Source: Symbiodinium natans (Eukaryota; Sar; Dinophyceae; Suessiales; Symbiodiniaceae). From it: 64,000 nucleotides of DNA. A program made the position numbers and the translations under genes. The stretch is taken from the NCBI GenBank assembly GCA_905221605.1, contig CAJNDS010002499.1, forward strand, positions 325,420-389,419. The letters are read 5' to 3'. Every line of letters starts with the position of its first letter. The stretch's first letter is position 1. Under the pieces are notes generated by a model. It saw only the letters and a program-made list of their open reading frames with translations, made no database searches and was not told where the DNA came from. This document shows positions 35,806 to 46,600 of the stretch, piece by piece.

Positions 35806-36440
35806 CGAGCATCGTGTTTGCAAATGGGGGGGGCTGCGCCCCCCCCAACCCCCCCGCTTGTTTAAGCCGGGCAAACTCGCGTGGAAGCATATGAATCATG
35901 TCCAAAACAAAACAAAACATGGGGTTCTCGGCTTAGCCCCGCGCCACGTCACTGCTATGCAAATGGGGGGGGCTGCGCCCCCCCCCAACCCCCCAGCTTG
36001 TTTAAGCCGGGCAAACTCGCGTGGAAGCATATGAATCATGTCCAAAACAAAACAAAACATGGGGTTCTCGGCTTAGCCCCGCGCCACGTCACTGCTATGC
36101 AAATGGGGGGGGCTGCGCCCCCCCCCAACCCCCCAGCTTGTTTAAGCCGGGCAAACTCGCGTGGAAGCATATGAATCATGTCCAAAACAAAACAAAACAT
36201 GGGGTTCTCGGCTTAGCCCCGCGCCACGTCACTGCTATGCAAATGGGGGGGGCTGCGCCCCCCCCCAACCCCCCAGCTTGTTTAAGCCGGGCAAACTCGC
36301 GTGGAAGCATATGAATCATGTCCAAAACAAAACAAAACATGGGGTTCTCGGCTTAGCCCCGCGCCACGTCACTGCTATGCAAATGGGGGGGGCTGCGCCC
36401 CCCCCAACCCCCCAGCTTGTTTAAGCCGGGCAAACTCGCG
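35806..36440. repeat. 140-bp tandem repeat, about 4.5 near-identical units
   Basis: Units start at about 35821, 35961, 36101, 36241 and 36381. Each contains AAATGGGGGGGGCTGCGCCC, TTTAAGCCGGGCAAACTCGC, GTGGAAGCATATGAATCATG and TCGGCTTAGCCCCGCGCCAC. The unit is the dispersed G/C hairpin repeat plus a linker seen once in each TIR element (near 21961-22045). Near identity implies recent amplification. Confidence 0.95.
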
Positions 36441-36930
36441 TGAAAAGAGTCTCACTTCTCTGGTTTCGAAGAATGAAACCCAAAAAACAAAACAAGATTC
36501 GAGGGGGGTGAAATTAGAATACATTCCCTTTTTTCTTTTCGTAAAGGGAAATGAATGTTTAGAGTCTCACTTCTCTGGTTTCGAAGAATGAAATCCAAAA
36601 ACAAACACAAAATGTATAACAAGATTCGAGGGGGGTGGAATTTAGAACACATTCCCTTCTTTCGCTTCGTAAAGGGAAATGTATGTTTAGAGTCTCACTT
36701 CTCTGGCTTCGAATAATGAAATCCCAAAAAAATACAAAAATATAACAAGAGTCGAGGGGGGTGGCATTTAGAATAAATTCCTTTCTCTCTCTTTTCTAAT
36801 GGAAGTTAAAGTCTCACTTCTCTAGTTTCGAAGAACGAAATCCAAAAAACAAAACAAGATTCGAGGGGGGTGGAATTTAGAATAAATCCTCTCTCTCTCA
36901 TATTCAAGATAAAGTAATGTTTAGAGTCGC
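36440..36930. repeat. GATTCGAGGGGGGTGGAATTT modules, about 4 units
   Basis: Same 105-130 bp module as inside the TIR elements, here with AAAGGGAAATGAATGTTTAG linkers. A further set of three to four units lies at 41230-41680. Confidence 0.85.
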
Positions 36931-37317
36931 CCTCAAGCCCCCCTTTTTTCAGCCCCCTTAATCCCTCCCCCTTCAGCCTATCTAGCCCCCTTTTAAGCCC
37001 CCCTTTAAGCCCCCCCCGTTTAAGCCCTTTAAGCCCCCTTCAAAGCCCCCTTGAAGCCCCCCTTTAAGCCCCCCTTTAAGCCCCCTTAAGCCCCCCCTTG
37101 AAGCCCCCCCTTAAGCCCCCCCCTTTAATCCCCCTTTAAGCCCCCTTTAAAGCCCCTTCAAAGGGTCTTCTCCAAAGCCCCCCCCCTTTGCCCCCCCTTA
37201 AGCCCCCCCTTAAACCCCCCCCTCAAGCCCCCCCTTAAGCCCCCCTTTGAGCAAAGGTGATGGGCCCATCAAGGATTTCAGGCTTCCGGGGCGGCGAAGG
37301 CCATAATGTGTTGAACA

Positions 37318-37800
37318 GGGCCCGGAATGCATTCAGAGATGGGTGTGTGTGTGGCGCCAATACACCACGTGTCACACTTCTGCGAGCTGAAGCAGGCCAA
37401 AACAGGCGGAACGCAATTCCAAGCGCAAGATTTGCACGAGACCCGCGGGTGTCTGCCCAGTCCTGGGCTCTTGCGCAGCCTTGCACGAGGAGCAAAAGGA
37501 TTCAGGGCTGTTGCTGAGCAACTGTCACGCATGCATCTCATGGTTACACCCCAAATCAAATCACTCAAATTTACGTTGTACTTCGTGTCTGGCACAGCCC
37601 GCCCGATGCATTCGTCCAACGTCGCGCGTGGCAAACTTACAAGTTCAAAAGTTGACATGCCCCGCATGGCACGTGTGTTTCAGCACATGGTTGTTTGGAA
37701 TATGGGAGCGCCGCTGCCACGAATCCCTGGCAACACCGGCATCTGGCCTTCTTGGGCCTTGCAGCAGGAGTCACAACCTCAGATGTAGGCCAGTGCATAG
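37318..37800. repeat. Diverged low-copy repeat, copy A
   Basis: Shares ATTTGCACGAGACCCGCG, GGCTCTTGCGCAGCCTT, CATGCATCTCAT, CAGCACATGGTTGTTTGGAA and GCCACGAATCCCTGGCAACA with 39318-40270 and 40332-41030. Function unknown; probably remnants of one repeat family. Confidence 0.75.
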
Positions 37801-38519
37801 GGCGATTTTACCGTACGCCCCGAGAACACGAGAACACTGTGAGTAAATATCCTTGGAACCTTCCAACAGGCAGCTAGTACGCGCGTGCACGCAGCACAAG
37901 CGCACACGGGCGCGCACGCACGCACACCCGCGTGCTTCTCTTTCTGGGTACGGGGGTTTTCTGGTTTGGTGTATCTCAATTCCACCCTCCCTCCCTAAGG
38001 GGTAGCGCGAGGGCCACGTGCAGTCTCAAGAAGTCTCCCGGCCGCCACTACGGCCTTCAAGTGAGCCCCACAACCCCCCAATCTCAGGGAGGGAGGGTTT
38101 TCCTTCCCTGGCTCAAAGAAAGGTTTGAGACTGCACGGGTCCAAAATCATGCACAAGCCTCTCATGCTCACAAAAATTCCATGTACATGTTGAGGAAAAT
38201 TTTCCACAAAACACGAGCATCTCATGCATACATAAGCAAAGTACTCTCTGAAGCTCACACTTGAGCACAAATTTGCTTAGTGTCCCACATATGAGGTCCC
38301 TAGGGCGTGGCTTGCCTTCTACTAAATCCCAGTATGCTAAACTGCCTGAAGGCGTCTGAGATGAAACACTTGCAACATCCCAGCCGTGCATTAAAAGGGG
38401 GGCAACCTACCACAAGGCTCCCCGCAGCGACATCATGAGCACCAGAAAACCCGTCCGGCCCCTCCCGGGCTTCCCGCACCCAAGGGAAAGAGAGTCTTGT
38501 CGGCAAGCCGATAACGCCC

Positions 38520-38548
38520 AACCTTGAAACCCTATTGGTTTCAAGGTT
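38520..38548. repeat. Perfect 12-bp inverted repeat, 5-nt loop
   Basis: AACCTTGAAACC at 38520-38531 is followed by CTATT and its exact reverse complement at 38537-38548. No poly-T follows, and no neighbouring gene suggests a role. Confidence 0.8.
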
Positions 38549-39317
38549 GTAGGGTTCAGATTCATCCTAAACCCGAGAGGGTTTCCGGACTTCTCTTTTA
38601 AGCACTCAACCCTTAGCTCTGAAAAGCTCTTAACAAAGAAGGGTTGTTTTTGTTCGGGCGGGTGGTGCGGGCAAGACCCCCCCTCTCTGAATCAAACTAA
38701 ATATGCTTCTAAGCAATTTGTTGTGTGACAACACTATCCATCAAGATTGAGTACGCAGATTACGTACCAACTCAGACATACAAACGAATACACAGTATGA
38801 AATAATGAGATGGTACGCCACCACGCAAGCGCTACAGTCAGGCTTAAAAACGTTTAAACAGAAAACAAACCTAGGCATTTTTTCCCCGAATGCTCCGCAG
38901 CAGGGTTCCTGTTTTTTCGCGAATAACGTTGTTTTCCGCTGCGCACCGACGTCTCGTTTCCATTGCATTCGGGTGCGTGGCTCCTCTCGTCTTGCTTCAT
39001 TTTTGTTCTTTTTTTGGGGGGGTTACCAAATCTTTCCCAAACTCTGGATAAGAAATTCCCACACCCCAGGATCTGATTTCTTGGTAACGATTCTCATTCT
39101 TTGTGTTCCCCGCGTAGTCGAAAAGGCTTACCGTCCTTCCCCCTCCATTACCTGTATTTGACACAATACATATGCCCTATAAGACAGGTCTCTCAGCATG
39201 GTTGTATTTTCTCAAGGAAAAAGTATACGAAACCTGGGCTTTGTTTGTTTTGTTTTCTTTTTTTAAATTTATTCTTTTTTTTTTGGGGGGGGGATGGAGG
39301 GGTAGCAACAATTCAGA
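38549..39317. other. No gene recognised
   Basis: Mixed-composition DNA with a T-run/G-run near 39005-39025 and another near 39270-39300. Only short open frames. Confidence 0.4.
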
Positions 39318-41030
39318 TAATGACTTTCTTTGTCCCTCTCTGCAGCAACCCACGTTAAGTTAGGTCCCCTGCGCCCCAAGTTCAAACGCGCGGTGTTTTG
39401 AAGTTTTTGGAACGGTTTCAAATTGAACCTTGAAGCCTGGCTTGTCCGCCTAAGACACCCAAGTTCACAAGCGCTGCTTTAAAGTTGTGTGAACAGAAGC
39501 GTTCCATATTAGGCTTTTTCAACATATTGAAACGAAACACACCGCTTTTGAACTTTGAGCCCTGGGAAGGCTCTGGAGGCCCTACAAACCCCTGAAGGCG
39601 CATGAAGCCTGGATGGCCCCAACTTCAACGGCACGCCACTTTGAACTTTCTCGAACGATGATTTGAATTCGAAGCGGCACACTTTAGAACTTTGATCTTT
39701 GCGAGGGCGTCAGATTTGTTGGAAGCTCAGGAATCCCAACAGGGTCCCAACATTTCAGAAACTGCCACAGTCTCAACGTATCAACACCAATGCGACGCAT
39801 CTTACTGCACTGACTTGCTGGAGACTCCCTCTCTCTCTTTCTCTCTTGCGAAGCCCGACGCAAGCCAAGAAGGGCGCAACGCAATCCCAAGCAAGAGATT
39901 TGCATGAAACCCGCGCTGATGCCTGCGCAGCCTTGAGCTCTTGCGCGGCCTTTGCATCTGTCACTCATGCATCTCATAGTCATAGTTGCATCCCCAATCA
40001 AATATCTCATGTTTGCACTGGTTCACTTCAATCTGATGCAGCCTGCTCGCCATGATCACTAAAGTCACTAACGTCGGCATGCCCTACATGCACGAAAAGG
40101 CTTACGTACTGGCATGTGCGTCTCAGCACATGGTTGTTTGGAATATGGGAGCGCCGCTACGCGCCGCTGCCACGAATCCCTGGCAACACCTGCATCCCTT
40201 CTTGGGCCTTGGAGCCGGAGTCACCACCTCAGATGTAGGCAACAACATGGGGAACACATAGAACGAGAAATCGTTGGGACTAAGAAATCAGACCCTTGAG
40301 CGTGCGATTTTCTTATCCAGCTAAGTTAGACAATGACTTTGTCCCTCTCGGCAGCAACCCACGTTAGGGTGGTCCGCATCCGCAGGCTGCAGAAGCTTGA
40401 CGAAGCTTGCTATGCTCTAAAGGACCCTGCGCCCCGAGATCAAACGCGCGGAAGCGCTCTTTATTGAGCTCTTTCAATATTGAAACCGGAACAGACCGCT
40501 TTTAAACTTTGAGCCTCGAACGATGATTTGAATTCGAAGCGGCACACTTTAGAACTTTGATCTTTGCGAGGGCGTCAGATTTGTCAGTAGCTCAGGAATC
40601 CTAAGAGGGTCCCAACATTTCAGAAACTCACAGTCTCAACGTATCAACACCAATGCGACGCATCTTACTCCACTGACTTGCTGGAGACTCCCTCTCTCTC
40701 TCTCTGTCTTTCTGTCTGTCTCTCTCTCTCTCTCTCTCTTGCGAAGCCGACGCAAGCCAAGAAGAGCGCAATGCAATCCCAAGCAAGAGATTTGCATGAG
40801 ACCCGCGCTGAAGCTTGCGCAGCCTTGGGCTCTTGCGCAGCCTTCAAATATCTCATGTTTGCGTTGGTTCACTTCAATCTGACGCAGCCTGCTCGCTATC
40901 CCTAAAATCGTCATGCCCTCATGCACGAAGAGGCTTACGTACCAGCATGTGTTTCGGCACATGGTTGTTTGGAACATGGGAGCATTGCTGCCACGAATCC
41001 CTGGCAACACCTGCATCTGGCCTTCTTTCA
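39318..41030. repeat. Tandem duplication of a 0.7-1 kb low-copy repeat (copies B and C)
   Basis: Copy B (39318-40270) and copy C (40332-41030) share GTCCCTCT[CG]GCAGCAACCC, CAAACGCGCGG, CGAACGATGATTTGAATTCG, TTGCGAGGGCGTCAGATTTG and the phrases listed for copy A. Copy C has an expanded TCTCTC run at about 40690-40740. Confidence 0.8.
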
Positions 41031-41956
41031 AGCCCCCTTTAAGCCCCTCTTTAAGCCCCCCTTGAAGCCCCCTTTTAGCCCCCCTTTAAGCCCTTAAGCC
41101 CCCCCTTAAGCCCCCCCTTAAGCCCCCGCTTTTTTTCTGCCGGGCTCGCGTGGAAGCAGATGAATCATCTCTGAAAAAAACATGGGGTTCTCGGCTTAGC
41201 CCCGCGCCACGTCACTGCTATGAACTCTCTGCTCCTTGAAACTCCAATAATGAACACAAAAAACAAAAGAAGAAGCGAGCGGGGTGGGAAATGAATGTTT
41301 AGAGTCTCACTTCTCTGGTTTCGAAGAATGAAATCCAAAAACAAACACAAAATGTAAAACAAGATTCGAGGGGGGTGGAATTTAGAATACATTCCCTTCT
41401 TTCGCTTCGTAAAGGGAAATGTATGTTTAGAGTCTCACTTCTCTGGTTTCGAATAAGGAAATCCCAAAAAAATACAAAAATATAACAAGATTCGAGGGAG
41501 GTGGAATTTAGAATAAATTCCTCTCTCTCTCTCTCTCTTTTCAAATGGAAGTTAGAGTCTCACTTCTCTAGTTTCGAAAAACGAAATCCAAAAAAAACAA
41601 GATTTGAGGGGAGTGGAATTCAGAATAAATTCCTTCTCTCTCATCTTCAAAGATAAAGTAATGTTCAGAGTCGCCCTCAAGCCCCCTTTTTTCAGCCCCT
41701 TTAAGCCCTCCCCCTTAAGCCTCTCCAGCCCCCCCCTTTAAGCCCCCCCTTCACCTTAAGCCCTTCAAAGCCCCCTTTGAAGCTTCCCTTCAAGCCCCCT
41801 GAAGCCTCCCTTCAAGCCCCCTTGAAGCCCTCTTTAAGCCCCTCTTAAAGCGGACCTTGCAAGGAGGCACTCCATGTCCGTCTCCCTCCAGCTGCGTTTC
41901 GTCTGTGTTTCCCCTCCGACCCCCAAGAGACGCAATCAACAACGCCCTCCAATTGG

Positions 41957-42330
41957 GGGAAATAAAGGGGGGCTTAAAGGGGGGCTTAAAGGGGGCTTAA
42001 AGGGGGGCTTAAAGGGGGGCTTCAAGGGGGGCTTAAAGGGGGGCTTAAAGGGGGGGTTGAAGGGGGCTTTAAGGGGGGGCTTAAGGGGGGGCTTAAGGGG
42101 GGGCTTAAGGGGGGGGCTAAGGGGGGGCTAAGGGGGGGCTTAGGGGGGGCTTTAAGGGGGGCTTAAGGGGGGCTTAAGGGGGGGCTTAAGGGGGGTAAGG
42201 GGGGCTTTAGGGGGCTTTGACCCTTTGCCCCCCCCCCCCCCCCCGAAGGGACCCCCTTTGCAGGGACCCCTTTGAAGGGGAGCTTAAGGGGGGCTTAAAG
42301 GGGGGCTTAAAGGGGGGCTTAAGCCCCCCT
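41957..42330. repeat. GGGGGGCTTAA array, inverted orientation
   Basis: About 25 units of GGGGGGCTTAA[AG]/GGGGGGGCTAA. It is the complement of the CTTAAGCCCCCC family and forms the right-hand inner side of the 34968-42345 block. Confidence 0.9.
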
Positions 42331-42345
42331 TTGCCCAAAGGGGGG

Positions 42346-43143
42346 GGCCTCCTGGGTTGGGATCGGGGTTGGACCCCGTTCTTCCCCTCCTCTTCGTCCT
42401 CCTTCCCTTCCGCCCCCTTTCCCCGCTTGCATGACCCCCACTCCGACTCTTCATCCTCCTCGGGTGCGTTCTTGCCCCCCTTGATGTCCTTGCCATAATC
42501 ACGATCTTGCAGTCGGCGACGTCCATGATCCATTGGTTGGGTTCTCTTGGTGGGTGGGTGGGTGTTGGCGAGCGTCCTGGCACCATTGGATGGCAGGAAG
42601 CTACGGTGCGGGTGGTGGTGGTACTTGTGGTGGTGGCTGTGGCGGGTTGCAAGCTGGTGGCCCTTTGGTTTTTCTCAGTCTTCTTCTTCTTCTCCAGTTG
42701 TCCTTGTGAGGGAGAGCTTAGTGATGATCGAGAGCTGCACTCGAGTCCCCACTGGTGGGACATGTGGGTCAACTTGCGAAGAGGGGGAGTATCGAGGGTC
42801 CGTCTAAGGACCAATCCCATGGGTCGTCTGGCCCCTCGCTGCCGTCTGGGTCCAGGTCGCGGTCTGGGTTTGGCCCTCTGGAGCTGGAGCCGTCGTCAGA
42901 GCTGCTCCAGTGCGTCTCGGAGCTATCGTCCGGCACAGTGGGCGTGGGTTTGGGTTTGGCTTTGCTCGAGGTGGTTAATCCACCAGGGACGCCGTAGAAG
43001 GGGTGGGAGTCCGTAGCTAAGGGTCTGGCTTTGCTTGGAACCCTACATACAGGTAGCGGCCCCCTCTGAAACAGCCTGGAGGCGTAGGTGTGCTTGGTGC
43101 TGTGTTTGCTTTGTAGCTGGGCTTCTTAGCATTGCGCAGTTCC
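42346..43143. other. No gene confidently recognised
   Basis: GC-rich DNA with a GGTGGTGGTACTTGTGGTGG stretch (42610-42650). Minus-strand frames give Glu/Lys-rich and Ser/Pro/Asp-rich peptides of retroelement gag-like composition, but without any motif that supports a call. Confidence 0.35.
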
Positions 43144-43163
43144 TTGTGAGCGCCCGCTTGCAA
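43144..43163 (+). promoter_or_regulatory. GCCC-loop hairpin H1
   Basis: TTGTGAGC-GCCC-GCTTGCAA: an 8-bp stem that needs two G-U wobbles, which would suit RNA rather than DNA. First of the leader series. Confidence 0.55.
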
Positions 43164-43266
43164 GAAGAATCCAAAGCTTGGCTTTGGATTTCGCACTGTA
43201 AACACTTTGCAAGCTGCATTGGCTCTCCCTTGAGTCTTTGTGGGTTGAGCGCTCGAAAGTTGGGTC

Positions 43267-43536
43267 AACTGAGCCCTCAGTTGTCCTGCCACCTTTCTCT
43301 AACTAGTCGAGACTGAGAACGCCCGTTCTCTTTCTCTTTGTTTCTCTTTCTTGCTTTACTAGTGAGACTGAGAACGCCCGTTCTCTTTCTCTAACGCTTC
43401 TCTTTCTTGCAACTTGCTGAGATTGAGAACGCCCGTTCTCTTTCTCTTACTTTTTACGTTGTGTTCCCTTTCTTTATTAAAGTTGGGAACGCCCGCTTCC
43501 TTCCTGTTAAGTTGCTGAGTGTGAACGCACGTTCTC
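43267..43536 (+). promoter_or_regulatory. Leader with six more hairpins upstream of ORF1
   Basis: CAACTGA-GCCC-TCAGTTG (43267-43283) is followed by three copies of GAGAAC-GCCC-GTTCTC (43315-43330, 43370-43385, 43425-43440), a degenerate GGGAAC-GCCC-GCTTCC (about 43485-43500) and GTGAAC-GCAC-GTTCTC (43521-43536). TTCTCTTTCT tracts separate them at about 55-bp spacing. The ORF1 ATG is at 43649. Repeated 5' units of this kind serve as promoter monomers in some LINEs; that role here is inference. Confidence 0.65.
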
Positions 43537-43648
43537 TTTCTTGCAAACTTCTTAAGGGTGGGAGCTTCTTTACTTTATTTGCACCTTTTGGCAAATTTGT
43601 CTTGCGCATTGTGCAGTACGGATAGCTTCGGCGTAAGGTATCTGCACC

Positions 43649-46600
43649 ATGTCGCAAGATCGAATCAGCAACATCGATGGAAGCGCATTTCAGTGTCTTG
43701 CCGACTTTATGTTGGGTCATCTCACTGAGTATGATGCTCTCTTTGCCAGAACACCATCAACACATTTGCTGGAGTATCTTAGAGATGGATGCATCGTGTC
43801 TACACAAACTATGCAAGAATTGCGCCAAGTGCAGGGCTCAGAGCTCCAATCTATCTTACTCGTCAACCCTAGTAAGAGTTTCCTTCACAATCTAAGGAAG
43901 GGTCTTACACAACAGACGAGTATAACGATCGTGAGTAATTTGCACAGCTCACTTTCCATATCAGACATCCCCTGTGTACTCTTCAGGAGTTATGATGAAG
44001 ACTTCCTTCGTCAAATCCACAGCCTGACGGTTATTGGTGCCATTGAAGTGCAGGGCAAGCGGGAACTTGTATATTTGGTCACTTACATTCCCAGCAGCTA
44101 CCCTGTCCATCACACTTGCTACTACATTGCCATAACGCCTTCCATGAAGCAAGAAGCCGGCAATACTGAAGTCATTATCGCTGGCACTGTTGGAACATTT
44201 GACGAGGAAGTTAAACACCTCAGTCGAGACTTTGGACTGGCTCACATTAGGAAGCCACAGCAGCCCATCGTTGCGTTAACTGATCAGGAGAATCGATGTG
44301 TTGTTTGCCTCAGAGCGCCTAAGATCAGCATAAGTCAACTTCAAGCTTTAATGCTGAAGGTTGAAGAGATGTATGATAAGGTGCTCAAACAAACTGAAGG
44401 CAAATCACAAATTGAGCTCCAGGTCTGGTATCGCTTTGCGCCTCTTGAAGGGATGCCGGGCAATAGTGTCAACTTCGTTGACCTCCCATATGCTATCAAC
44501 TCTGCCCGAACTAAGGATGAAGCCTTTCAAGTGCATTGCATTCTCAATCAGCACAGGCTTATGAATGCGTTCCACACTGCTCCTGGGAAGTATCTGAGGA
44601 TCTTTGCGGACCCCTATCAGCTGCAGAAGGCTATCTTGGGTCTTCGGCAAAAGCAGCTTACCATCCCTGACAGCCTCGCGTTGCATGCCGCAAGATTTCA
44701 CATTTGCAATGTGAAGAACTCACAGGAAATCTTTGCTTGGAAGGTGACTCAACCTTTCAACTCTACAGAGGTTTCTCTGCAGCTCACCTTTCACAATTGC
44801 ACCGGAGACATGCAAGACATTATTCAGGATCTTGAGTACATCACAATTCCGGTGCAATATAGAGGAATCGTACATGTATTAGCTGGCACTGATGTTGTCA
44901 TACCTGCTGTCCATGTAACTGCTACTGTCGCCGCTGCCGATGCGCTCACTCAATGTCAATATTTCGACCTTCCTTGTGGAAGAACTGAAGTGCAATTGCT
45001 GCAAGAGGTTGTTGATGCCCCAAGATGGAGCAACAAGCCCATTAATCACATTTCCGAGAACCCTAGAGAACATTTCTTGAATTGCCACTCTGGGAGCGAT
45101 AAGATTGGGCAAGGAAGACTGATCCATGTCAGAGCAAGGGATGAGTATCACCCCTTGTCCAAACAACGAATTGCTAGTACAATTTGGCACAAGGATGACC
45201 TTGAAACACATTTCCTGATCATTGACAGACAGGCGCCCTACGTTGTTATGACTGGTAAATGTGAGGATGTTCCCGAACTAGTGAAGCTGCAGAGTGTCCA
45301 GACATTTCTCAGCCAAAATGAAGCCTTTCAAGGTTGGAGATTGCCAGAAAACCTTCCTAAGGCTTCCCAAGAGGATGAAGACTTTACTGCTGAACTGGGA
45401 TCTATCCAGTACCTGCTTGTCCGCATTACTGGTAAGACTGAACTAGAGATCCCGCTAGTTCTCAAGAACGGCCAACATCTCGCTTGTCATCCGGGATCTT
45501 CTGCGAGTAACAATGTTCTCGTCTCCCTACATCAGGGCGCGCTTCTATTCCTGCCACGATGTCACTCATGTGATATCATCAAGTTGATAGGGATTAATAC
45601 TAGCGTCATCTATGCTTTTAACATCCACACTGATGATAGACTTAAGGCTACTGCAGCCAATAAGCCGAACAAAGCCAGATGTGCCAATCATCAGGATGGG
45701 AAGTCAAGCAAGGTTGCCATGGAGCAATCGGATACTGCCCAGTGCCCGACTTTGCTCCATGGAAAGCCTCCTGCTGTTAAAGGTGATGATACGGCTGCCA
45801 ATATGTTACCGGAAAATCCTGCCTCAGCACAGTTGAGTCAAGAAGGTGGGACTGGCAAAAGAAATATTGAGAGTAGCAAGGAAAAGGTTGAGATTGCTAG
45901 AAGACGTAATACTGTCCTAAGGTTCCAGGCGGAAGTCCCGGCCAACGTTCAAGAAGAAGTGCAAAGGCGCATTGCTGGCCTTTATTGCCCTGTTGCTGCT
46001 GCCTATCGGGTCATCTCGTGTGCTCAATGGAACAAAGAGCAATGCCAGCATTACGCCCCCTTTCCTAAACAAGCAGCTCTTGTCCTTGCTGCGGTTGGAT
46101 ATAATATACGTGAGGCTGCTCGAGCCAAGCTTGCACACATACTTGGTCTGACCTATCTTCAATTGGCAAGTGCTACACCGTTGGAGCTTCAAAGCTTTAC
46201 TGAGGTGTATAGTAAGGCCATTTGGGCTATTCCGGCCAAGGAGCAATACACCATGCTTGTGCAGATCCACTGCAAGTGCTCCATGTGCCAGCAGCCACAG
46301 CCCATTCTTGCTCTGCCGTTGCATTCTGAACAGGACTCCTCTGATCAGATCAGTATCCTCGCTGATCTAGGTCAACTTGCTGACCTTGCGATTGCGTGCA
46401 TGCAGCAAAACTTGAGCCCTCGCAATGACACGTGCAAACTTGCCATTCAAAGACTCCCGTCTTTCTTCTGCCTTCTCACACAGAAGACTCAGAAAAGCTC
46501 TTTTGCGCAAGTCTGCAAAAGCGAGGCGGATATCCAAAGCTTTCTTGGCAGTACGGTATCAATCATGCAACAGGCATATATTGTCGTTGCACTCGTTCTG

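Larger units (their letters stand above)
34968..42345. mobile_element. 7.4-kb block bounded by about 140-bp inverted repeats
   Basis: The segment 34968-35115 is matched in reverse complement by 42205-42345: both hold CCCTTTGGGCAAAGGGGGGC, a CTTAAGCCCCCC run, CTTCAAAGGGG, CTGCAAAGGGGGTCCCTTC, a long G-run and AAAGGGTCAAAG, in mirrored order. Sequence outside both ends is different. The block resembles a foldback-type element or a large inverted duplication filled with arrays. No transposase is seen. Because many modules recur in the genome, independent origin of the two ends cannot be excluded. Confidence 0.5.

Noticed and set aside
35881..36591. Series of 87-97 residue proteins, identical to one another
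   Set aside because: They start exactly 140 bp apart because of the satellite unit and contain G/C hairpin sequence; no sign of coding.
40690..40740. Coding Leu/Ser repeat
   Set aside because: It is a TCTCTC microsatellite inside a low-copy repeat.
42284..42820. Minus-strand gag-like gene
   Set aside because: Two overlapping frames look equally plausible, no zinc knuckle or other motif is present, and low-complexity GGT repeats explain much of the openness.
43267..43536. Rho-independent terminators
   Set aside because: Hairpins lack following T-runs in the required position, and the genome is eukaryotic.
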